A stretch of 28,238 nt of DNA from Rhizobiaceae bacterium (GCA_021648425.1 JAKISV010000012.1:1-28238), one strand, 5' to 3'. Shown: positions 15,726 through 24,123, counted from the stretch's first letter. Notes: a model not told the origin generated them from the letters alone. Numbers and translations: made by a program.

Positions 15726-17122
15726 TGACTGGTAAAATTCCCAGCATCCTTATTGCCGCTGCACGAAAATCCTCGGGCAAAACCACCATTTCCTTAGGAC
15801 TGGCCAAAGCCTATCAGGACCGAGGCCTGCAAGTGCAGACCTTCAAAAAAGGCCCCGATTATATCGACCCGCTCTGGCTGCAACGCGCCTCGGGGCGCCC
15901 CTGTTATAATCTTGATTTCAACACCCAGACGCCTGAAGAAATCAGCGCCACTTTCAGCAACAATCTCACTGGCGTTGACCTGGCAATTGTCGAAACCAAC
16001 AAGGGTCTTTATGATGGGGTTGATTTATATGGCTCTGACTCTAATGCCCAACTGGCAAAACTGCTGAAAACTCCCATAATTTTAGTGATTGATACTGTCG
16101 GCATTACCCGGGGCATTGCGCCTTTGCTGAACGGTCTCACATCCTTTGATCCCGACATCAAAATTTCCGGCGTGATCCTCAATAAAACAGGTGGCTTGCG
16201 CCATGAGGAAAAACTGCGCGCTGCTGTTGAACATTATACCGATGTCAGGGTTCTGGGCGCTGTGGGGCGCAACGCTGATCTGGCTGTAAAAGAACGCCAT
16301 CTTGGCCTCACCACTCCGCAGGAAAAAACAAATGCCCTGCCCTTGATTGACCGACTGGCTGACAGCGTAAAACAAAATGTTGATCTGGATGCGATATTTG
16401 AAATTGCAAAAACTTCGGCAATCAGTGCGCCAACTCACACCATTACCAAAACTGTCAAACCAGATATCACCATCGCCATACCCCGCGACAGGGCCTTTGG
16501 CTTTTATTATGAAGATGATCTGGAGACTTTCAAACGCGCTGGTGCTGAACTTGTGTTCTTCTCTACCTTGGGTGATGAAAAACTCCCCCTGGCTAATGGC
16601 CTGTTCATTGGTGGTGGTTTTCCCGAAAATCATACGAATGAACTACAGGCCAACCAGGCGCTTCGCGCGCATATCAAATCAGCAATCAACAACGGCCTGC
16701 CAACTTATGCAGAATGCGGCGGTCTGATGTATCTGAGCCGTTCGATTGAATGGAATGGTGACAAAGCACAAATGGTCGGCGCAATCCAGGGGGACTGCCA
16801 GATGCATATCAAACCCCAGGGGCGCGGTTTCACCCGCCTTCAACCCACTGGCAATCATCCCTGGATTTCAGAAAAGGAAGTTTTTCAAATCGAAGAATTT
16901 CGAGCCCACGAATTCCACTATGCCAGCATCAATAACCTGCCTGCTGACACCCGTTACGCCTACAAAGTCGCCCGTGGTCACGGCATCAATGGTAAAAATG
17001 ATGGCATTATCATCAACAACCTGCTGGCAAATTTCTGCCACCTGCGCAGCACAAAGCAATCCGCCTGGGTGGAGTGGTTTGTTGATTTTGTCAGGAAGCG
17101 TAAGGGGATAAATCGAATCTGA
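15725..17122 (+). CDS. dsrN: DsrN, siroheme amidase / cobyrinate a,c-diamide synthase-like
   Basis: DsrN (465 aa) belongs to the CobB/CbiA family: an ATP-dependent glutamine amidotransferase that here is expected to convert siroheme into siroheme amide for DsrAB. The N-terminal nucleotide-binding part begins with ILIAAARKSSGKTTISLGLA and continues with FKKGPDYIDPLW. The C-terminal glutaminase domain has the nucleophile Cys331 in YAECGGLMYL and FRAHEFHYAS with its catalytic histidine near residue 395. Cobalamin genes are absent around it and the operon context argues for siroheme, not cobyrinate, as substrate. The start overlaps the preceding stop codon. It is the last gene of the operon and runs into a terminator. 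Confidence 0.92.
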   Translation: MTGKIPSILIAAARKSSGKTTISLGLAKAYQDRGLQVQTFKKGPDYIDPLWLQRASGRPCYNLDFNTQTPEEISATFSNNLTGVDLAIVETNKGLYDGVDLYGSDSNAQLAKLLKTPIILVIDTVGITRGIAPLLNGLTSFDPDIKISGVILNKTGGLRHEEKLRAAVEHYTDVRVLGAVGRNADLAVKERHLGLTTPQEKTNALPLIDRLADSVKQNVDLDAIFEIAKTSAISAPTHTITKTVKPDITIAIPRDRAFGFYYEDDLETFKRAGAELVFFSTLGDEKLPLANGLFIGGGFPENHTNELQANQALRAHIKSAINNGLPTYAECGGLMYLSRSIEWNGDKAQMVGAIQGDCQMHIKPQGRGFTRLQPTGNHPWISEKEVFQIEEFRAHEFHYASINNLPADTRYAYKVARGHGINGKNDGIIINNLLANFCHLRSTKQSAWVEWFVDFVRKRKGINRI

Positions 17123-17144
17123 TCAGTCAATTCAGTTGCTGTTT

Positions 17145-17173
17145 AACCATTCCATAAATGGTTTAGTTTTTTG
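17145..17173 (+). terminator. Terminator at the end of the dsr operon
   Basis: AACCATT (17145-17151) pairs with AATGGTT (17157-17163) around CCATA, followed by TAGTTTTTT. The stem is short but the T-tract is good. It reaches into the stop codon of the converging exporter gene. Confidence 0.6.
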
Positions 17174-17789
17174 CATTCACACTCGCCATTTTGAATGCTG
17201 CAAATAACAAAGCACCACCTGCTATCCGGTTTATCAGTTTTACCACCCAGTCTTTAATACCGCCGCGCGTAATACGCTCACCAAGGTAGGCATAGATACT
17301 GTAGGCGCATAGATCGAGGATAAGGGTGGTAACACCCATGATCAAAATCTGCGGCAATATCGATTGTGATGTGTTCAAAAACTGAGGAAGCAAGGCCGAA
17401 AAATATAATAGCGCCTTTGGGTTTGCCAGTTCGATAACAAACCCCTGGGCAAACAATGTTGAATTACGTGACCTGGCTACACCAGTTTTCACTTTAATCG
17501 CGCCAGATTTACTGAAAATTGCAATCAGGCCCAGATACACCAGATAGCCGACACCCACCCATTTGATTGTCGCAAACAGCAGGTTTGAGGTCAGGATAAT
17601 TGCCGCAATTCCGGTGGCCGACAACACAAAATAAATCACATTGGCAAAAGCAATTCCACCAACGCCAAACATAGCCCTCCGGCTGCCATTGGCACTACCC
17701 TGGGAGGCCACCGCGATAGCAGCCGCACCGGGAGAAAAAACCACCACAAATGTGGTGACAAAAAATATCAAAAAGATATCAAATTCCAT
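17163..17789 (-). CDS. LysE/RhtB-family amino-acid exporter
   Basis: A 208-residue membrane protein of the LysE/RhtB family, which exports amino acids or related small molecules. The N-terminal signature FSPGAAAIAVASQGSANGSRRA (shortened here to its idea: a Pro-Gly turn after helix 1, then a glycine-rich loop) and the middle stretch FVIELANPKALLYFSALLPQ with the NPK-type motif are diagnostic. About six hydrophobic helices are visible. GGAGAA lies upstream of the ATG at slightly long spacing. It follows ssb after 22 bases on the same strand and so may share its transcript. The substrate cannot be read from sequence. Confidence 0.92.
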   Translation of the reverse strand: MEFDIFLIFFVTTFVVVFSPGAAAIAVASQGSANGSRRAMFGVGGIAFANVIYFVLSATGIAAIILTSNLLFATIKWVGVGYLVYLGLIAIFSKSGAIKVKTGVARSRNSTLFAQGFVIELANPKALLYFSALLPQFLNTSQSILPQILIMGVTTLILDLCAYSIYAYLGERITRGGIKDWVVKLINRIAGGALLFAAFKMASVNAKN

Positions 17790-17811
17790 TTGGTACTAAT
17801 TCTCCAAAACC

Positions 17812-18291
17812 CTAAAACGGAATTTCGTCATCAATCTCACCACCTTGAGGCGCGGGGCTCTGAGGGGCATTACTGCTGGCTGCCGGTGCCGGGCTGCCAT
17901 ATTGTTGTTCATCACTGCCATATTGCCCGCCACCGCTGCTGCGACTGTCAAGCATGGTAAGATTGCCGTTAAAACCCTGCAATACCACTTCGGTGGTATA
18001 TTTATCCTGGCCGGACTGGTCTTGCCATTTGCGTGTCTGCAATGCGCCTTCCAGGTATACTTTTGAGCCTTTTTTGACATATTGCTCAATCACCTTGCAA
18101 AGGCCTTCATTGAATACCACTACACGGTGCCATTCTGTTTTCTCGCGCTTTTCACCGGTGTTTTTATCGCGCCAGCTATCGGTCGTTGCCACGGTGAAAT
18201 TAGCGATTGGCCTACCGTCCTGAGTTCGCCGGATTTCCGGGTCCGCACCCAGATTGCCAATCAATATTACCTTGTTTACTGAACCTGCCAT
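17812..18291 (-). CDS. ssb: Single-stranded DNA-binding protein SSB
   Basis: SSB (159 aa) coats single-stranded DNA in replication, repair and recombination and recruits partner proteins. The OB-fold begins with SVNKVILIGNLGADPEIR and contains RRTQDGRPIANFTVATTDSW and TEWHRVVVF. A Gly/Gln/Ser/Pro-rich linker follows and the protein ends in the acidic interaction tip DDEIPF. I use the ATG at 18291 with GGAG nine bases upstream; a TTG at 18306 would overlap that site. It diverges from uvrA across a region with an SOS box, an arrangement well known in proteobacteria. Confidence 0.96.
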   Translation of the reverse strand: MAGSVNKVILIGNLGADPEIRRTQDGRPIANFTVATTDSWRDKNTGEKREKTEWHRVVVFNEGLCKVIEQYVKKGSKVYLEGALQTRKWQDQSGQDKYTTEVVLQGFNGNLTMLDSRSSGGGQYGSDEQQYGSPAPAASSNAPQSPAPQGGEIDDEIPF

Positions 18292-18564
18292 TTTGTTTTT
18301 CTCCAATATCCATCTAAATGCGATGGCGCATTCACCACATAGTTGTTGATTACCGCCCGGCCCTGCCAGGTTTTGTCAGCATACTGCCCCATTGCCCTTG
18401 CAAACTCACCCCATGGCAGTATTTAATCCACACAAGAGTTTTCTTGAGAAGTTCCGTAACCAACAATTTTAACGCACAACTCTATTCTTGTTCACTATAT
18501 GTTCTTAGTATAGATATTTCAAGAGTAAAATTTACGATTCGAAAATACCGGTGATAATAACGCA
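18292..18564. other. ssb-uvrA divergent control region
   Basis: This 273-base region contains no supported gene. It holds an SOS box close to uvrA (18490-18504) and an 8-bp inverted repeat ATACTGCC / GGCAGTAT (18381-18388 and 18415-18422) with a 26-base spacer that may be an RNA fold or chance. No clear -35/-10 pair for ssb could be chosen. Confidence 0.6.
18490..18504. promoter_or_regulatory. Alphaproteobacterial LexA (SOS) box upstream of uvrA
   Basis: GTTCACTATATGTTC matches the alphaproteobacterial LexA-binding consensus GTTC-N7-GTTC exactly. It overlaps a possible uvrA -35 element (TTGTTC, 18488-18493), with TATAGA/TAGATA about 15-17 bases further as possible -10. LexA bound here would repress uvrA until DNA damage; ssb may also respond. 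Confidence 0.8.
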
Positions 18565-21495
18565 ATGAGCCAGTCAAAAACCATATCCGTCAGAGGTGCG
18601 CGCGAGCACAATTTGAAAAATATCAATGTCGATCTGCCGCGCGACAAGCTGATTGTCATCACCGGCCTTTCTGGTTCGGGCAAATCCTCCCTCGCTTTTG
18701 ATACTATCTATGCCGAGGGCCAGCGCCGTTATGTGGAGAGCCTGTCGGCCTATGCGCGCCAGTTTCTGGAGATGATGCAAAAGCCGGACGTTGATCAGAT
18801 TGACGGCTTGTCACCGGCGATCTCCATCGAGCAGAAAACCACCTCACGCAACCCGCGCTCAACGGTGGGTACGGTCACTGAAATCTACGATTATATGCGG
18901 CTGCTATTTGCCCGTGTTGGTATCCCCTATTCACCCGCCACCGGCCTGCCGATTGAAAGCCAGACTGTGTCCCAGATGGTCGACCGGGTGCTTGAACTGG
19001 AAGAAGGAACCAGACTTTATCTGATGGCCCCCATCGTGCGCGGCAGAAAAGGTGAATATAAAAAGGAATTGGCGGAGCTGACTAAAAAGGGTTTCCAACG
19101 CGTCAAGATTGACGGTGAAATATATGAGATTTCCGACGCTCCCGTGCTGGATAAAAAATTCAAACACGATATCGATGTCCTTGTCGACCGCCTGGTAATT
19201 CGCGAAGACATTTCCACACGACTGGCAGATTCCCTGCAAACCTGTCTTGCCCTGACTGATGGTCTCGCCATTGCCGAACTGGCCGACAAGCCCCTGCCCG
19301 AAAGTGAAACCGCTAAAGGCGGCAGCGCCAACAAATCAAAAAACGAAACCCATGAACGTATGGTGTTTTCTGCAAAATTCGCCTGTCCGGTTTCCGGCTT
19401 CACCATTGAAGAAATCGAACCGCGCCTGTTTTCCTTCAATAATCCCTTTGGCGCCTGCCCCAAATGCGATGGTCTGGGTACGGAAATGGGCGTAGATGCC
19501 GATATGGTTGTGCCCGATCATTCGCTCACGCTACGCGGTGGCGCCATCCGTCCCTGGTCAAAATCCTCCAACCCTTCGCCCTATTACGCCCAGACCCTGG
19601 AAGCAGTCGGCAAAACCTTCGGATTTAAATTATCTGATATCTGGCGCGATTTATCCGACGCCGCCAAAAAGGCAATTCTTTATGGCACCGGTGGCGAAGA
19701 AATTAGCTTTAGCTATGATGATGGCCTGCGCACCTATAAAACCCGAAAAACCTTCGAAGGCGTTATCCCCAATCTGGAACGGCGCTGGCGCGAAACGGAT
19801 TCATCCTGGTCGCGTGAAGAAATCGAAAAATACATGTCTTCAAACCCCTGTGACGCCTGCGACGGTTACCGGCTGAAACCCGAAGCCATGGCCGTCAAGC
19901 TCGACGGCATACACATCAGTGAAGTGACCCAATTTTCCATTCGTGAGGCCCACCAATGGTTCCAAAACCTCTCTACCACGCTCAACGACAAACAAAATAA
20001 AATCGCCGCCCAGATATTAAAGGAAATCCGCGAGCGTCTGCGCTTCCTCAATGATGTTGGTCTGGAATACCTCACCTTATCGCGAAATTCCGGCACTTTG
20101 TCCGGCGGTGAAAGCCAGCGCATCCGCCTGGCTTCTCAAATAGGCTCCGGCCTCACCGGCGTTCTTTACGTACTCGATGAACCCTCCATCGGCCTGCATC
20201 AGCGCGATAATGCGCGCCTGCTCGAAACCCTGCGCCACCTGCGCGATCTGGGCAATACGGTGATCGTGGTTGAACATGATGAAGACGCCATCATGAGCGC
20301 CGACTATCTGTTGGATATCGGCCCGGCGGCTGGTATTCACGGCGGCGAAATTGTCGCCCGGGGTACACCCGCCCAGGTGATGGCCAGTAAAAAATCCCTC
20401 ACCGGTAAATATCTCACCGGCAAAATTGCCATTCCCCTGCCCTCCACAAGGCGCAAAGCGGTTAAGGGCAAACGCATCAGGGTGAAAAAGGCCAGCGGCA
20501 ATAACCTGAAAAACGTCACCGCTGATATCCCACTTGGCCTGTTCACTTGCGTCACTGGCGTTTCAGGCGGAGGTAAATCAACCTTTCTGATTGAAACTCT
20601 CTATAAGGCAGCGGCGCGCAAATTAAACAACGCGCGCGCCGTACCCGCTCCCCATGAGCGCATCGAGGGGCTTGAATTCATCGACAAGATTATCGAAATC
20701 GACCAGAGCCCGATTGGTCGCACCCCGCGTTCAAATCCCGCCACCTATACCGGCGCTTTCACCCCCATCAGAGAATGGTTTGCCGGCTTGCCGGAAGCCA
20801 AAACCCGTGGCTATCTGCCCGGGCGTTTTTCTTTTAATGTCAAGGGTGGCCGTTGCGAAGCCTGTCAGGGCGACGGGCTTATCAAGATTGAAATGCATTT
20901 TCTGCCGGACGTTTATGTCACCTGCGATGTGTGTCAAGGCAAACGCTATAACCGTGAAACACTTGAGGTTTTGTTCAAGACAAAATCCATCGCCGACATT
21001 CTCGATATGACGGTGGAGGAAGGGGCGGAATTTTTCTCCGCTGTACCTTCTGTTCGCGACAAGATGGAAACGCTCAAACGTGTGGGCCTTGGATATATCA
21101 AAGTTGGCCAGCAGGCGACAACGCTTTCAGGCGGTGAAGCCCAGCGCGTCAAGCTCTCCAAGGAACTCTCCAAACGTGCCACCGGGCGCACGCTCTATAT
21201 TCTGGATGAGCCCACCACCGGTTTGCACTTTCACGATGTGGCAAAACTGCTGGACGTGCTGCATGAGCTGGTTGATACCGGCAACACGGTAGTAGTCATC
21301 GAACACAATCTGGAAGTGATCAAAACCGCCGACTGGGTTCTTGATCTTGGCCCTGAGGGTGGTGATGGCGGCGGGGAACTGGTAGCTATGGGAACACCTG
21401 AACAGATATGCGAGGTTGAAAAATCTTATACCGGGCAATATTTGAAAGAAATACTGCAACGAAAACCGGCGCAAAATATCAAAGCAGCGGAGTAA
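18565..21495 (+). CDS. uvrA: UvrABC excinuclease ATPase subunit UvrA
   Basis: UvrA (976 aa) finds DNA lesions and loads UvrB in nucleotide excision repair. Two ABC ATPase halves are visible: Walker A GLSGSGKSSLAFDTIYAEGQ and GVSGGGKSTF, signatures LSGGESQRIRLASQIG and LSGGEAQRVKLSKELS, and Walker B VLYVLDEPSIGLH and TLYILDEPTTGLH. The C-terminal zinc module is complete (CEACQGDG ... CDVCQGKRYN). In the N-terminal zinc module the second cysteine is replaced: CPVSGF instead of CPxCGF, before ACPKCDGLG; from memory this occurs in other alphaproteobacterial UvrA. The ATG at 18565 has only a weak ribosome binding site. SOS control is expected from the upstream LexA box. Confidence 0.98.
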   Translation: MSQSKTISVRGAREHNLKNINVDLPRDKLIVITGLSGSGKSSLAFDTIYAEGQRRYVESLSAYARQFLEMMQKPDVDQIDGLSPAISIEQKTTSRNPRSTVGTVTEIYDYMRLLFARVGIPYSPATGLPIESQTVSQMVDRVLELEEGTRLYLMAPIVRGRKGEYKKELAELTKKGFQRVKIDGEIYEISDAPVLDKKFKHDIDVLVDRLVIREDISTRLADSLQTCLALTDGLAIAELADKPLPESETAKGGSANKSKNETHERMVFSAKFACPVSGFTIEEIEPRLFSFNNPFGACPKCDGLGTEMGVDADMVVPDHSLTLRGGAIRPWSKSSNPSPYYAQTLEAVGKTFGFKLSDIWRDLSDAAKKAILYGTGGEEISFSYDDGLRTYKTRKTFEGVIPNLERRWRETDSSWSREEIEKYMSSNPCDACDGYRLKPEAMAVKLDGIHISEVTQFSIREAHQWFQNLSTTLNDKQNKIAAQILKEIRERLRFLNDVGLEYLTLSRNSGTLSGGESQRIRLASQIGSGLTGVLYVLDEPSIGLHQRDNARLLETLRHLRDLGNTVIVVEHDEDAIMSADYLLDIGPAAGIHGGEIVARGTPAQVMASKKSLTGKYLTGKIAIPLPSTRRKAVKGKRIRVKKASGNNLKNVTADIPLGLFTCVTGVSGGGKSTFLIETLYKAAARKLNNARAVPAPHERIEGLEFIDKIIEIDQSPIGRTPRSNPATYTGAFTPIREWFAGLPEAKTRGYLPGRFSFNVKGGRCEACQGDGLIKIEMHFLPDVYVTCDVCQGKRYNRETLEVLFKTKSIADILDMTVEEGAEFFSAVPSVRDKMETLKRVGLGYIKVGQQATTLSGGEAQRVKLSKELSKRATGRTLYILDEPTTGLHFHDVAKLLDVLHELVDTGNTVVVIEHNLEVIKTADWVLDLGPEGGDGGGELVAMGTPEQICEVEKSYTGQYLKEILQRKPAQNIKAAE

Positions 21496-21498
21496 ATA

Positions 21499-21981
21499 AT
21501 GACCGCAAGACTGTTTCCTGGAATGATTTCCAGCGCAATGCTGATTGGGTTTCTGATTTTACCGGCCAGCGCCCAGCAGAATATCGAGGTTCTCGACAAA
21601 TACTTCTACGGCGAAGTTTCCATCAATGGCGAACGCTCCCACCGAAGGAAAACCACCCGCATTCCCAATATACCCGACCGCATGTGTTTTGGCTGGATGA
21701 TTAACATCAAGCCACGTGAGGAGCTGGCCAAGATCACCGAAATTTTTACCCTGCCCGGCGAGCCGGAAATATGGGGCGGTGTCGAAGATGACCCCTATTC
21801 ACAAACCACGACCTCCAAAGACCGCAAAATCGCCACCACGAACTTCTTCGTTGCTCTTAAAAAAGGCGAAATTGAAAATTCCTGGTGCATCACCAAAGGC
21901 GACAAAAGCGGCCCTCACCAGATTATTGTGCTGTATGGTTCGCAGGTTCTGGCGGAATTTGAGTTTGAGGTTTATGATTGA
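21499..21981 (+). CDS. Small secreted protein of unknown function
   Basis: A 160-residue protein with a clear N-terminal signal peptide (hydrophobic core MISSAMLIGFLILPASA, cleavage probably after ASA near residue 25). The mature part starts QQNIEVLDKYFYGEV and has two cysteines (63 and 130) that could form a disulfide. Sequence such as CFGWMINIKPREELAKITEIFTLP and HQIIVLYGSQVLAEFEFEVYD suggests a beta-sandwich-like periplasmic protein. It starts three bases after the uvrA stop codon, with GGAG inside the uvrA end, so it is likely made from the uvrA transcript and possibly damage-inducible. I do not recognise the family. It converges on the next minus-strand gene. Confidence 0.8.
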   Translation: MTARLFPGMISSAMLIGFLILPASAQQNIEVLDKYFYGEVSINGERSHRRKTTRIPNIPDRMCFGWMINIKPREELAKITEIFTLPGEPEIWGGVEDDPYSQTTTSKDRKIATTNFFVALKKGEIENSWCITKGDKSGPHQIIVLYGSQVLAEFEFEVYD

Positions 21982-21988
21982 GCGCTAA

Positions 21989-22546
21989 TCAATAAAGCGG
22001 CTCTTCATAAATCAGTTTATCATCAATTGATATGCCCTTGATCTGCCCGGCACCGCTCCCATCCAGCGCCAATATTACCCCAAGTTTTCGATCCCCGTCG
22101 CGCCCGATATCTTCCAGTTCCAGCGCTCTATCTTTGGCGGCGAAATAACGATCGAAGGGGAATGAAATTCTGTAAGTTGTTCTATTTGCCCGACTGATAA
22201 TTCTTCCTTTGATGAGCGCAATATCTGCACGCTGTGGGTTTTGTGCATAGAGTGTTTTGGCGATCCAGAATATATCTTCGCCCTTAACCAGTTCCACATA
22301 CACATCATCACCATAGGAAAGTTTCCCCACAACCGTAATTTCACCGGTTTTCAACTCGCCAACTTCCAGATTAAGTCTGGTATAATGACCGCGAAATAAA
22401 TCCCTGGGATCACGCATCATCGATTGCAAAAGTACCTCCTGACCTGTCGCCAGTTTTTGCGCCCGGTCATAAATAATTGAGCCAAGTGCTATCGTTTGGA
22501 GCGAACCCGCAATCAGTGCCGCCAACAGAAAATAACGTGTTTTCAT
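21989..22546 (-). CDS. GDYXXLXY-type membrane-anchored protein
   Basis: A 185-residue protein with one N-terminal hydrophobic segment (YFLLAALIAGSLQTIALGSII), then a soluble, probably periplasmic part. The motif region DPRDLFRGHYTRLNLEV corresponds to the family's namesake GDYxxLxY but has His for Asp and Leu for the last Tyr, so it is a diverged member. Such proteins are regularly encoded next to DUF2157 membrane proteins, as here, where the start overlaps the DUF2157 stop by four bases. Function is not known. Assignment rests on the motif region and the neighbour. Confidence 0.8.
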   Translation of the reverse strand: MKTRYFLLAALIAGSLQTIALGSIIYDRAQKLATGQEVLLQSMMRDPRDLFRGHYTRLNLEVGELKTGEITVVGKLSYGDDVYVELVKGEDIFWIAKTLYAQNPQRADIALIKGRIISRANRTTYRISFPFDRYFAAKDRALELEDIGRDGDRKLGVILALDGSGAGQIKGISIDDKLIYEEPLY

Positions 22547-23859
22547 TGTTTGTTACTCCCAAAGTTGCGTATTTTAGCAAATATTCTCGGTGCAAAAATT
22601 CCACCAAAAACCATCAATACCCCGGTGGTGAGATAAAACCCGGCTGTTCCTATCAGGCTACCGGCGGTTCTGAAATAAATCAGCAGCATGATTGCTGCAA
22701 AAAACAGATAGCCCAGGCGCGAAACCACTGCGATATCCAATCGTGCGCCCATGCGGATCATCCAGATGGAAATCACCAGCGCATAGGCTTCATTGACAAA
22801 TGGAATACGCCCCAACATGAAAGTGCCCAGCACCAGCCCAAGCAACATCCACAAGCTGATGAACGCAACATCATAAAGCTGCTCATTTTTAGTCCGAAAG
22901 CTATAGGCTGCCAGGGCAATCCCGGCCGCAACGATCAGCCATAGGGGCAGCGATCTGGCACTCTGAAGCGCTTCAAATTCACTCGTTGATAGTCCATCAA
23001 ATGTCAAAACCGTCACAAAAATACCGAGCGAAACGGCAATCAGTGCCGCAAGATAGCCAATTGCAGATTCATCAAATCCACGCATCCAACTGCTGATTTG
23101 TTCGCGCCACACCAGCAATACACTGATGGCCAGAAACAACAGCAGATAGGCTCCAATATAATAGGTGGTATCTTCATTGCGTTGTGCCAGCGAAACCATG
23201 GCCGAAAACAACCAGAAAATCGCGCTTAGCGCCAGCAAATGCGCACCAATGCGCGAGCGCAACCACCACACTGCCGCAACGCAAATTACCCAGATTGGTA
23301 GATATAAGAGATTGAGATCAATCTCGTTTGCTCCGCGCTGCCACCCGACCGAAATTACAAACCAGTGCCAAATTCCAAACAAGGCAATTGCCAGCACCAA
23401 CGCAGGCGCCGAGCGCAGCAGCAAGGCAGCAATTAAAGAGCCTGCGGCCCACAACAATATTGCGTCTTTTTGTTCCCCCTGAAGATGGTACATCTGCGAA
23501 ATCAGCATAATTGATGCCCCAAATAACGCACTCCCCAGCAGCACAAATATCTGCGACAACCAGTTTTTTTGTTTCAGGTGAAAATAAACCGAAAGCCCAT
23601 AGGACAACCACAAACCACCCAATAAAATGCCCACCCGCATCAATCGGCTCATCTCATCCCAGTTAGCCGCAACAAATGTAATCGCTGCAAAACACAGGCT
23701 GACAATCCCTAAAAGGGCTACGATTGCTGTAAAGGAAATACCCGTGCGCCGTTTAGCCACTTCATCGCTAATCATATCCAGCGATGTCTGATTGAGAAAT
23801 CCCATTTCGCGCCACCGCGCCAAATCACTCGCCAACCGCGCTTTATAAGATAATTGCAC
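22543..23859 (-). CDS. DUF2157 polytopic membrane protein
   Basis: A 438-residue membrane protein. A short cytoplasmic N-terminal part (ASDLARWREMGFLNQTSLDMISDEV), typical of DUF2157, precedes about a dozen hydrophobic helices, beginning with ISFTAIVALLGIVSLCFAAI and FVAANWDEMSRLMRVGILLG. The start is GTG at 23859 with GGGAGA upstream. Translation is coupled to the following gene by a four-base overlap. The pair DUF2157 plus GDYXXLXY is widespread in proteobacteria; its function is not established. A membrane-integrity or transport role is only a guess. Confidence 0.87.
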   Translation of the reverse strand: MQLSYKARLASDLARWREMGFLNQTSLDMISDEVAKRRTGISFTAIVALLGIVSLCFAAITFVAANWDEMSRLMRVGILLGGLWLSYGLSVYFHLKQKNWLSQIFVLLGSALFGASIMLISQMYHLQGEQKDAILLWAAGSLIAALLLRSAPALVLAIALFGIWHWFVISVGWQRGANEIDLNLLYLPIWVICVAAVWWLRSRIGAHLLALSAIFWLFSAMVSLAQRNEDTTYYIGAYLLLFLAISVLLVWREQISSWMRGFDESAIGYLAALIAVSLGIFVTVLTFDGLSTSEFEALQSARSLPLWLIVAAGIALAAYSFRTKNEQLYDVAFISLWMLLGLVLGTFMLGRIPFVNEAYALVISIWMIRMGARLDIAVVSRLGYLFFAAIMLLIYFRTAGSLIGTAGFYLTTGVLMVFGGIFAPRIFAKIRNFGSNKQ

Positions 23860-23893
23860 TTAATTCTCCCTGTTCACCTCAGCTCTAATGCCT

Positions 23894-23920
23894 ATTGTAC
23901 TTAGTTACAGACTTTGTCAA
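23894..23920 (-). promoter_or_regulatory. Candidate sigma70 promoter for the DUF2157 pair
   Basis: On the minus strand a perfect TTGACA (23920-23915) is followed after 15 bases by TACAAT (23899-23894), five of six consensus bases. The spacer is short, but the position, about 35 bases before the GTG start, is right. Confidence 0.45.
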
Positions 23921-24008
23921 TTTTCCGACCGGCTCGTTGGCCCGGTTTTCGCCACAATCGCGCCACCATGCCCTGCAAATACTGCATTGCTGACCTGCAT
24001 AAATTGAT

Positions 24009-24082
24009 CTGGAATTTTTGCATCAACACCCCTATCTAGGATTCAAGAACAGCGATGAGCGTCTGTTTGGAGCAATTGCTCC
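24009..24082 (+). promoter_or_regulatory. RpoH-like promoter and leader palindrome upstream of the DUF1127 gene
   Basis: CTGGAA (24009-24014) and CTATCT (24032-24037) with a 17-base spacer resemble an alphaproteobacterial RpoH promoter (CTTG-N17/18-CTATAT). CCCCTATCTA over the -10 region also resembles the heat-shock -10. The predicted leader contains the perfect 14-bp palindrome GGAGCAATTGCTCC (24069-24082), 41 bases before the start codon. Known CcsR/DUF1127 operons of Rhodobacter are RpoH-dependent, which is why I looked for this element; the match is imperfect. Confidence 0.45.
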
Positions 24083-24123
24083 GGATTAAAACTGCCCTAT
24101 TGGCGCACCCAAGGAATACCAAA

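Noticed and set aside
15725..17122. Cobalamin biosynthesis gene cobB
   Set aside because: The sequence family fits, but there are no other cobalamin genes nearby and the position at the end of a dsr operon fits DsrN.
18318..18554. A 78-codon plus-strand frame between ssb and uvrA
   Set aside because: It spans the SOS box and promoter region and has no start signal or protein-like pattern.
24055..24123. N-terminal extension of the DUF1127 protein
   Set aside because: The extra 23 residues include the leader palindrome and have no counterpart in DUF1127 proteins; the ATG at 24124 has a proper ribosome binding site.
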